Below, piece by piece: positions 47,501-59,100 of a stretch of DNA of 64,000 nt. The notes under the pieces were generated by a model, which saw only the letters and a program-made list of their open reading frames with translations, was not told where the DNA came from and searched no databases. Every line of letters begins with the position of its first letter. The stretch's first letter is position 1. The stretch is from NCBI GenBank assembly GCA_949152475.1, contig OX424555.1, forward strand, positions 94,521,515 through 94,585,514, in the 5' to 3' direction. The DNA is from Terebella lapidaria (Eukaryota > Annelida > Polychaeta > Terebellida > Terebellidae). The position numbers and the translations under genes are program-made.

Positions 47501-50500
47501 TCATATTTGGGTGGCTCTCTCAGGACGCTGTGCTGGAAGAAAGGACTCGAAGCAGGCGCAGCCTTCGAGGGAGAACTCGGAACGGATGACGGTCTGCAAC
47601 ATACAGGAGGAATAAGGTCACAAATAATCACTTGGAACTCCAAATAAATTAATGTGATCAAGCGAAGAGAGTCAATGCAATAACCATGATAACATGAACT
47701 ACTTGTGACTTTTTAGTTTTAATTGTGTGTGAGTGGATGTGTGCGTTTCATATACCATGTTTGTACGGCAGTTTCTTGTGTCTACAAGTTCTACAGATTT
47801 GGACAACTTCCCACCAGCAGCTACTGGTACAGTAAGTCGCAATTTGCTAAGCATTTATTTTAATTGTAGGACAACAGGTCATATAGTTCTTGCAGCTTTG
47901 ATGAGAGTCATTTACAGATGATGGATGTTGAAATGTCTACTCGATGTATGGCTGCTGCTGGAGAAAACGGCGGGCAACTGTTGATGGATCATGTTTATCC
48001 ACCTCAGATCTCTGGGAGAGTTATGTAACTCACGGAGTCATTCTGACACAGACTGTGGTCAAAAGTACATTCAGGACAGAAATCTGGACGGCACAGAACA
48101 AACTTATCATCTACGAACATTATCATCTCTCTAAAATCGTCCCAATGTTATGTGCATTTGGTGGCAATAAATAATCTAAATACAGGAGTCAAACTACCCT
48201 CTGTGTTATGCAGGTAAGTTGAGTGGCAAGTTTTTCCATCATATGATATTTTGGGTGATCGAGCCACTCACCTGACCGCTACGGGATAGCTATCCATCCT
48301 TTCTATCACCCTGCTGACATGTTAAGCAACCTTCTGTTATCGTATGATATACACAAACTTTGCCGTATGGCATAACCGCGATACGCAGATAGTGTCTATT
48401 TGTTATCCAGTCAATTAGCTTCGACAAGAAGATCACCTGTTACTTTCTGATGATTGGTACGGCAGCCATTTATAACTTGTATGGAAAGGTCCACGGTAAA
48501 ACATACAACATCCGACTGGGATTTCATCTTTTTCTTTATCAACAATGCCAATGAACGAGAGGATCATCATTCGGCAGTAAAATAGCGAGTAGATGTAATT
48601 TGTGCAATGCAATGCCACACTTTTTTTCACAACCAACACAACTAAAAGTCTGCAAAACCCTTAAAAACATAATTCCAATGCAACAGGTTTTGGTGAATGC
48701 ACACAATCAGGTCAGTGCTATCAGACAAGGCGTACTATGTAAGCATGGTAAGTAAGGTTGATCAAGTACATGTACCAAACTTCAAGTCACTCTCAGCAGA
48801 GAAACCTTATTTGGTTTGACTGTGTGTTTTGATTTGTCTAGTGTTGATAAGCAAAACAAACTGTTATCAACATTTTTTTTATAAAAAAGTTTTTGCATAT
48901 CTTATGGGTTTCTGATACCAGTCACAGCATTATATTGTATCATGTTGTATTCTACTAGTCACAGAATCAACAAAATCTACTTCATATACTTTGTTTTCCC
49001 CACCATTGTGCAAAAATGAACAAGAACGTTGAGAAAGCCATAGATCATGTCAAGTTACCAAGCGGTAAATTATGAGCAGGACCAGACACTTTGAGCATTC
49101 ATCATGCCCGAGATAGTGTTTTGGACACATGGATAATTGTACCAAACCATGCAATGTTTATCTCTATTTTTCACAGATTTTTAAATCCCCTAAGATTGCA
49201 CTCAGAGCAATATATCATCACAAAATCTAAACGCCAGGAAGACAGAAAGGTATTTTCTTTGATTTTTGTAATTTTGCAGGTAAGGAAAAGAGTTACGGGT
49301 TTTTATATTTTGCAGACTGCCACTCGGCGGCAGGGCAGATCAGGACTACCCCACTTCTAGTTCCCCTGATGACCACTGTTGAGGCAAAGGCCATTTCGGT
49401 GGTCTAGGTTACCGTCATTACCAGCGCCCGACCTTTCCTGCCAGGAGGCTCTTAGATCAGGTGTAGAGGTCGCTATGGATACTGTTGCCGGGGTGTGTTC
49501 TCCCAGTGCTGGGGTCAGTAGAAAGGCTAATGCACAGCGGAAGAACATCACTCCCCATGAGGGAGTCCACTTCTTCTGCTGATTATTACCGAATAAATCA
49601 ACTAACAGGGATCTCAGGAAGCCCTCAAATTAACCTAGCCTGTCTCCAGTTACACATTCACCCCATGCAAGATCCCTTTAGTTATTAATGTTATGGCCTC
49701 TTTACTGAACCCGTTCTGATAAATACTAACAATTCTGGGGGGTTTCGGATACTCATAGGGCTGGATGATTCCTCCCCACAAAATTTGCCCAATATTTTTA
49801 TTGCCTCATGTCCAGCAGTTTATGGAAGGAAAAAGATAATTTTGATGTACGATGACTGGACAACATAATACAAACCTACACAGACCAGCAAAACCCTTCA
49901 GCAATTACATTCTGAATTCTTTGTGAGCCAATAAAAATACCAACCTAATTCTGTACATCACGACCTTCTGGGTTAAAGATATATTGGTATTCGTAATTTT
50001 CATATTACCATTCACAGTTTTGCAATAAAATTTTTCTTTGTCTACCCTTAAAACATGCAGAAACACGAATACTGTATTGTTAGCAATTTAAAACAACACA
50101 GACACATACATATTTACTTTGGCTCAGGAAAATGTTAATAAGAACAATATTTTTGCTCCAATCAATTCGCACTTCAGTTATGACTAATAAATAATGTAAG
50201 TTTGATGGAAAATAACGATGAACACGATGGACATACAACTTGTTGGCATAACAGTTTTCTGAACAAGTTTCCAGTTATCTTTTATTAAGCTGTATTCAAT
50301 CATCAAAAGGGAGTTGACATTTCAAAAGTAATTTTTTGCTCAAACAGTTTCTAACCCTGCTCACAGAACTCAGGTAAATCACTGACCTACATGTACTGAA
50401 GGATATATTATGATGGATCGAGTTTATGATGGTTTTCAGTTAGCTCCTCAGTTCTCTATCTTTGTTAAAAAACAGTACGAAAAGGGTGAGGTGAGACGAT

Positions 50501-53500
50501 AGCCATTGTATACGCTAAAATATGCTGATGCTAAAACCTACTCTCAGTTAACTGAAATATGGTGTATTGCATACAATCATCATTCAGGGAGGAATAAAGA
50601 TGATTAAACTGCAGTCTCCTTGCCATACCCAGTAATCACGCCCATCACAGAAATCAAGGAAAATATTGTTTTTGCCGTTTTGACCACAAGATTTAGCCGA
50701 TAGTATTTATCACCACGCTGCCTGCACCCAAACAAAGGTCTGATCCGTAAACTCTCCAGTTCAAGCCCCATATGGAGAAAACTGGGGTATGACCATAGAG
50801 GAAACAGAGGGAGGGTTCAGGCAACTGCTGTTGCTGATTTGTTAATTGTCATCACCCCCTCTGTGAACACTGACAATTTACAGCACACACCCCTGTAGAG
50901 TCAGGTCTAGTAAGAGATAAAGATTCAGCACCGAGGAAAGGAAAGCCACACTGCACATGCCATTCCTAACTTCCAAAGTTGGTTTTGAATGAGAAATTCA
51001 CAACAGGTATCTGGGCTGGTGTGGCAGTGAAAGATGGGCAAACCTGCAAACTGACTTCATGATCATGTTGTAAACACATCCTTTAAGGTGTTCTCTGACA
51101 TTGATGGGAGAACTTTTTCCCCCCACCTCGATTTTTATGTTTATCAACCCTTCCGCAGCTTGTAACCATGGCAACATCACTTGCAAAAGACAGACAGATA
51201 AACAATTTACCGACTTGGCTTTTCATTTCTGAATAGGTTTATGTCCATTGCAGTAAATATCAGTGACCCTGTCATAACTTGCTGAATCACACAAGGTACC
51301 ATACGGAGATCGTCAGCACTGAAGCATGTACGGTCAACACTGCTCTGGATGTCCTGTGTAGGTGCAGTTCTATCAGATTACTAAATGCAGACTGGGGGAA
51401 ACAAGACTGTACACCATACCCTTCCAAGAGACTGCTGGCCTTGAATTGTCATAATGTTTGCAATGCAGAATCATAATGCAATATACTGCTACAGGTGCTG
51501 AACAAATCATAACTTTGAATACCTGGATCAGCAATGGATTTCAGGATTTGCAAAGCTACTGTACATTTTGTGCATGTTGCATCTACATTTGTTGTATCTA
51601 TACATAAAATTGCTTGTGAATGATCATTATATTATGCCCTTCAAGCTTTCTTTGATTTTCTTCTCCTGCGATTATTGAAGCCTTTGGTGTGCTCTAACTA
51701 GCACTAGAGCCGCTCGAGGTGGTTTGGTTCGAAGATGTCATGAAATCAAAACAGGCTCATATCCAAGGTTCTTCAAGTTTGTTTCCGAAACTTGATGCCC
51801 CCACGTCCCCCCACCCCAACAAAAAAACAAAAACAAAAAAAAACTGACATTACATTTCGAATATGTACTGTGTCTGGGGCCTTGTAGGCATATATATGTA
51901 GGCTTGTAAGGTGAACCTTTCTCAACGTAGATATACAAAGTGTACTTCTAATAAGCTCTAGAATTTGGAGAATGATCAACTGACAAAACAAAATATTGTT
52001 TATAATAAATTAACGATTCACTGGTCCAGTCATTTGTCAGGTGCTGATGGGCTCAAGTCAGTTCACAAACTAGGAACATCCAAACGTTATTAAACGGTTC
52101 TGCATGGCTTGTAGGGAGCCTGGAATGCAGTTTAATTATCGTTGGCACAGGTGGATGCCAAGGGCTTCAAGTTCTGGACTCTTCTGAACAGATCCCAACA
52201 GTTGGTTATCTCCAAGCATGATACCTTTGGGGGCAGAAATATCAGGGAGAAATGCTAGCACCAGTTGTGTCTGACCTTTAAGGGATCATCAATTATTTTG
52301 TAAAGGGGAATGACCATTCAGGGATCATCAATTATCAGACTAGTGAAATGGGCCAGTGTGGGATCAGGGATGTTCCCTGGCAGGTGGTAATTGCTCCCTG
52401 GAATCACTGACCCAATGGGCTCTGACAGGCCCCTGCCAAACACCAGGCATTCTACTGCAAGCTCAACAGAAACTCATCTGCCAAGTCCGAGCATATCATT
52501 TTTCTGCTGGTCATCCAATCTATCTACTCATATTCTATGGTCAGCTGATTTCAGCATTTCACGTGAAAAATTGTTGAGTTTGACACAAGTGAAGGGAGGC
52601 CACTGGACTCCTGGTCCCTGTAGCCCACAGCCACTCATCAAACTTACTTGTGGCTTGCTACCAACTGATCAATCTGAGATTAGCGTCTTCTCCTGACAGC
52701 AGACTGCAGCACTAGCACTATCACTGCCAAATTATTATTTCCTGCTAATATTGATAAGCAGCCTGAGTGAAGGAATCATCCATCTTCACTGTCAGACTTG
52801 CCGTGGTGTACGGTAAGGGTCGGGAGAGACTTTGCTCAGGGGAATTAACTCTGACCTACTCAGGCATTCCTCTGGGTTATCTGTATCACAGGGTGCCAGA
52901 GGGCATCTTTGAGGGCTGAGGAGGGGATGAGGGGAGGGATTTGTAAAATTTTTTTTGATGGAACATCTATGTATCTATAATCATCCCACTAGTACCTGTT
53001 GACCAGGTGTCAGGCTGTATATGGGTCACTAGTTCATCAGATCATAGACTTATGACATTTGGATGTCATTATTTCATGTGTTTCATCTACATCTGCTGTA
53101 GTGCAGATCCAAATACCTGATGATTCATGTTTTTGTTTAAAAGAATCTTCAACCTTTTTGCACAAATTGAATTTGCTGTGCATGTATGTCACGAGTGGTT
53201 CTAAGTTACATGTTTAATGAGACATGCTGATGTACAAGTATGGATGTTTGTGTACAGAGATCGTTAGATTCTATTGGTAGTGGATAGAAATATCAGAGAA
53301 CTAGACGCTTCCGGTCGCCTACGACCGCTTGGGTGTATCCCCCGTAGCCCTATCATCTCTGTTGCCCCAAATATATCACTGTCAAGTGTGAAAAACTAGA
53401 GCAAGGGCTAAAAAAGATTACCAGAGAAATGTTAAATCCCAAGTCACAACTGTTTTCTTTTCCCCACCAAAACTGCTGCACTGATTTTCCGAGGTTATTG

Positions 53501-56074
53501 AAGGTCGAATTCAAAATCACCACTAAAATCTCTTTATATGAATTTCCATTCGACATGTTTGATAAAATAACGAAAATACAGATAGATCAATCTTTTCACC
53601 TATTTATATTTCAACTCAGAATATTTTACAAACTTGGTTCCAAGTTGAAATTCAAAGTAAAATTTGACCAAAAATGCATTTCAAGATGACGAAATTGGAG
53701 CTAGATTGAACTTCTCACCATAAGTTATATTTCGATTCATAATACATGTATGTGCCAAACATGGTTTCAAGTTGAAATTCAAAGTAAAAGTTAATCAAAA
53801 CTGCATTTCAAGATGACAAAATTGGAGCCAGATCAAACTTTTCGTCATGAGTTATATTTTAACTCATAATACCTGCCCAACTTGATTTCCAGTTGAATTC
53901 AAACTAAAAGTTGACCAAAACTGCATTTCAAGATGACGAAATTGGACCCAGATTAAACTTTTTGCCTTGAGTTATATTTCAACTCATAATATGTGCCAAA
54001 CTTGGTATTAAGTTGAAATTCAATGTAAAAGTTGACCAAAACTGCATTTCAAGATGACGAAATTGGAGCCAGATAGAACTTTTCGTCATAAGTTATATTT
54101 CAACTTATAATATGTGACAAACATGCTTTCAAGTTGAAATTCAAAGTAAAAGTTGACCAAAATTGCATTTCAAGATGACGAAATTGGAGCCAGATCGAAT
54201 TTTTCACCATATAAAGTTATATTTTAACTCATAATTTGTGCCAAACATGGTCTCAAGTTGAAATTCAAAGTAAAAGTTGATCAATGTTTTCATAAAAAGC
54301 TATTGTGATCAATAATAGACTTAACTAGCAAAAAAATAATGTTAACTTATTTGGTCACAAACATAAAATCTCTACTGGACAAAGCCTTCACCTTGTTGAG
54401 CCCAATAATTAATATTTCTTGTCTTAACTATTTTCATTGTGGTCAATAATAGACTTAACATGTAAAAATAAAGTTAACTTATTCGGTTACACCCAGAAAT
54501 TTCTACCGGACAAAACCTTAACCTTGTTGAGCTCAATAATAATTGTTTCTCATCTTAACTATTTTTATTGAGGTCAATAATAGACTTAACTAGCAAAAAA
54601 ATGTTAACTTATTTGGTTACAGACATAAAATGTCTACTGGACAGAATCTTTACCTTGTTGAGCCCAATAATAAATATTTCTTGTCTTAACTATTTTTATT
54701 GTGGTCAATAATAGACTAAACTAGTAAAAATAATGTTAACTTATTCAGTACACCCATGAAATCTGTACTGGACATACTTTCACCTTGTTGAGCTTAATAA
54801 TAAATATTTCTCATCTTAACTATTTTTTATTGTGGTCAATAATAGACTTAACTATTTTTATTGTGGTCAATAATAGACTTAACTAGTGAAAATAATGTTA
54901 ACTTATTCGGTTACACCAATGAAATTTGTACTGGACAGAACATTTACCTTGTTGAAGTTAATAATAAATATTTCTTGTCTTAACTATTTTTATTGTGGTC
55001 AATAATAGACTTAACTATTAAAAATAATGTTAACTTATTCAGTTACACCCATGAAATTTGTACTGAACAAAACCTTTACCTTGTTGAGCTTAATAATAAA
55101 CGTTTCTCATCTTAACTATTTTTATTGTGGTCAATAATAGACTTAACTAGTGAAAATAATGTTAACTTATTCGGTTACACCAATGAAATTTGTACTGGAC
55201 AGAACATTTACCTTGTTGAAGTTAATAATAAATATTTCTTGTCTTAACTATTTTTATTGTGGTCAATAATAGACTTAACTATTAAAAATAATGTTAACTT
55301 ATTCAGTTACACCCATGAAATTTGTACTGAACAAAACCTTTACCTTGTTGAGCTTAATAATAAACGTTTCTCATCTTAACTATTTTTATTGTGGACAATA
55401 ATAGACTTAACTAATAAAACTAATGTTACTTTATTCAGTAATATTGTCCTGTTTTCACTGAAAACTTCAGTTCTCCATTCTAAACAAGAAACCAGTGTCA
55501 TTACCTTCCACTGTACAGGCTATTGGAATGATCGTACATGTCAAAATGGATATTTCAAAATTCTGTAATAAGTTAGGCTGGTAACATATTAATATTTATA
55601 TGATCATTCTAAAAAACGATTGGTTTCGTGTGACAGCCCTTCCCAACAACACTTCCAAATATTATCGAGATTCGTCAAAAATTGCAATCTGTAGAGCGTT
55701 CACAAGCCATGTGTCCCAAACAGGCTTTTTTCAATGCAAAATGTGTCCCCAAACGACCAATTCAGTTGCCACGGCAACCAAAATCGATTGGTGTCGGGAT
55801 CTTACCATAATATATGTGCCTGCAAAAAATAATGGTGATCGGGTGAGAATTGCGGCCTGTAGCGCGTTCACAAGCCATGTGTCTCAAACAGGCTGTTTTC
55901 AATGCAAAATGTGTCCCCAAACGACCAATTCAGTTGCCACGGCAACCAAAATCGATTGGTGTCGGGATCTTACCATTATATATGTGCATGCAAAAAATAA
56001 TGGTGATCGGGTGAGAATTGCGGCCTGTAGCGCGTTCACAAGAAAATCTCTGCGGACGCGGACACGGACGCGGG

Positions 56075-56110
<36 letters not shown>

Positions 56111-59100
56111 AGCCAAATCCATAGTATCCGCCGAACTTTGTTCGGGGGATACAATAATATGTACATACAGTATGTACCAATGGAAACAAAATTCTAACCA
56201 CACTACATGTACCAGTAATTGGTACATTTTCAAAAGCAAAAATTTCAAGTTGATTTATCATCCATAGATATTTAAGTGAATGAAATCATATGAAAGAAAC
56301 TAGACATTTTCCGGTCGCTGACAGCCGTTTGGGTGTATTCCCCTGATGCCCTATCATCTCTGTTGGCAAAAAATAGTTAATTCAGACAAAATATCATTAC
56401 TCCTGAGTGTTCTCAAGCCAGAAGTGTCGAGAAGGCTGATTTCGCCTCAAAATGTGTCACCAATCACACATTTTGGTTGGTATGACAACTAAATTCAATA
56501 GGTGTCAATAAGCGGTGGACACGGTCATACGAACGCAACTCCCTAGCACCTACTCATCTTTGTTCGAGTGAAACAATTTTAATTTCAACAGTTATTGAGG
56601 TTACTAACCTGCTGGTGACACCGTTAAGCTGGAGGACTGCGGCTTTGCCTGCCTTGCTCGCTGTTGCTGCAGTGACGGTTTTGGGCTGCTGTCCCTGGAA
56701 CAGGATCCCAGGTGCCGTGGCGACACTAGGCTGGGATGTCAGGAGCACCTGCTGACCATTCGGCTGTACTGCCGTCAGGATCAGCTTGTGCGTCAGACCC
56801 TGCTGAGCGGCTTGATTCTGTAAGTACTCATTCAGAGTCGCAGGCATTGGCTTGATGTCAGCCGTGCCGTCTTTGTTGTTAGTTGCCATGGCAACGCTGG
56901 TCTGCGGCTGGATGACGATGGTCTGCGAGGGTGGTGGAGGTGGTGGGGGAGACTGGAACGAGGCTTGAGGGGAGGACACGGCGGTCTGGAGCGGGGAAGG
57001 AGTCAGCAGTGACTGTGTGGCCAGAGGAGATGGATGACTCTGGGTCGAGCCTGGAGAGGGCGCTAGTATGCTCTGTACTGGAGACGGGGCAAGCATCTGG
57101 GCGACTGGCGAGGGTGCCACCATCTGTGCGGGGGAGGGAGTGGGAGCTTGTATGGGGGAGGAAATCACTGTGCTGGCGGGCGACAGAGCAGAGTTCCGAG
57201 CTGGGGACGCTGCCGTCAGACTCGAAGCTGGTGATGCTGCTGTCAAACTTGTAGTTCTGGAAGCTGGGCTTGGAGCTGATACAAGTGCCAGTTGTCCTTT
57301 GTATGTCAGCTGTGGCTGTGCCATTAGCTTTGCTGGGTTCTGGGATTGTGTGAGAGCCTTTGATTCAGTCTGTGCCTGGAGCTGCACTGCAGCCTGGACT
57401 TGGACCTGGGCCTGCTGTTGAAGTGCCTGGACTTGAGCCTTGGCCTGAGCCAGAGCCTTTGCCTGGACTTGGACTTCCTGTTGAGCCTTGGCCTGGTCTG
57501 GGCCTTGGATCTGGGCCTGGGCCAAATGCATCTGAAGCTGCTCATTGTGTTTCTTCTCCTTCTGCTGAGCATCAGCAAGGCGTACTTGGTACTGCATCAG
57601 TTGCCGACGGAGCTCCTCAATCTGTTTCTGTTGTCGCTTGACAAGTTCCTCGTTGGAGATGACAGGTGGCTGTCCAATTGGTTGGAGGATAGTCTGTTGG
57701 GCGGCAGATTGAGGCACGGCCACTTGCACCTGGGTCGGCAGACCTTGTGGAGTCTGGACGGTGGTCACCAGCTGTGTCGTGGGAGCCGCCACCTGCACTA
57801 GTGTTGTGTTCTGACTGGACGATGGAGCCACTTGGAGCAGGGTCTGACCTCGATTCTGGATCGTCTTGGCAGAAGTCCTGGACAATGAAGCAGTGGGTGT
57901 GATCTGAGTGGCTTGGGTGAGCACTGGTCTTGGCTGAGCCATGCTGATTGTTCCAGACACCATTGGCTGGCCAGTGACGGTCAATGTTCTAGCCACTTGC
58001 GGAGCTGCAACCTGTGATCCGGAGGCTGGAACTCTGATCATCTGGGCCGAGATCTGCTGGAGCAGCTGTGCTCGAAGCTGGGCAGACACCTGTTGGTTCT
58101 GTAAGGTGCCCTGGATTTGGATCTGTCCCGGTTTGGCTCCCTGGATCTGGACTTGCCCGGGCTGTGCCGTCTGGAACTGTATCTGGCCTGGCTGGCCAGC
58201 TTGGAGCTGTATGTGACCTGTCTGTGTGCTCTGTATCTGCAGCTGTCTAGCCTGGATTGCCGTCAAGGTCTGAACCGGTGCTTGCTGTCGAATGGTGATT
58301 ATCTGAGCATTGGGAGGAAGGGGTGGTGCAGGAGGGGGAGCGAGGGCCGGTTGTGCTTGGGATATTGTTCCTGTAGATGATGAAGTCGCCATTGATGTCA
58401 TGTCTTTTGTGCCTTTGTTTGTTGATTTTGCAAGTCTAGGATTCATGTTTTGATCTTTACTTAGTGCTGCCAGGTTTGTTTGACTGCCGTTCAGATCTAT
58501 GTCCATGGGAATCACAGATGGAGGCCGCGAATGTGGATCGATAGTCATCGGCATAATGGTTTGACTAGAGTTCAGATGGTTTTTGATAGAGAGTTGACTC
58601 GGCAGCAATGATGTTGGAGACATTGTGTCCATGTCTGGGGTCATTGGCTGGTTGCTCTGTGAACTTGTAGCCGTGTCAACAACACTGTTAGTTGGCGACA
58701 TTGGTGGACTGCCAAATGTCATACTCATTGCATCGTCATTCAGTGGTGTTAATGGCTGAATATTTATTAAATGGTTCATATTTGTGATACTTTGCACACT
58801 GGGTGGTGAGGTCAGTGAATTGTCATTGTTGAAACTGGATATACTAGAGATGTTTGATGCACAACTGTTTGGTCTCACTGAGCCCTGACCATGTGCATTT
58901 TGCGCATTCTTCCAACTTGCTACAATCTCATCTGCGAATGGTTTCAGTTTCTCAAGCAAGTTGGGTTTGGGGCCAGACACAGGCAAGTTTCGCTTTTTAC
59001 ACTCATCCTTCAGTTCAGCCACTTTGAGGTCATCCAACTTTGTGATTGGCGGCCGAGTGGCCATGGTTACATTGGTCCGACTCGGCCGGAAGTTATTGTT

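Larger units (their letters stand above)
53301..56153 (-). mobile_element. Helentron-like non-autonomous element B, inverted relative of element A
   Basis: Read on the minus strand it begins GTATCCCCCGAACAAAGTTC (5' end at about 56152) and ends CTAG (53301-53304). The 3' stem-loop (53312-53327) is CGGTCG/CGACCG with loop TAGG instead of the TACG of A. The same 168-, ~132- and ~120-bp arrays are present in the same order, with about 3, 9 and 6 units. GGGGGATAC again lies just inside the 3' end. An unspaced TT follows CTAG, and there is no target duplication. There is no protein-coding capacity; the longish ORF over 55600-56124 is translated repeat. It lies in the large MRTF intron, same strand as the gene. 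Confidence 0.72.

Noticed and set aside
49320..49590. GC-rich island open on both strands as an alternative MRTF exon
   Set aside because: The candidate minus-strand exon (acceptor at CGGCAACAG, donor at GACG|GTAACC) would start with two bases and end in phase 1. The flanking exons need one base at the start and two at the end. No family resemblance.
55600..56124. 174-codon frame with an Arg-Thr dipeptide run
   Set aside because: Translation of the 168-bp tandem repeats and the GCGGAC hexamer inside Helentron B; the repeat phase, not a protein, keeps it open.
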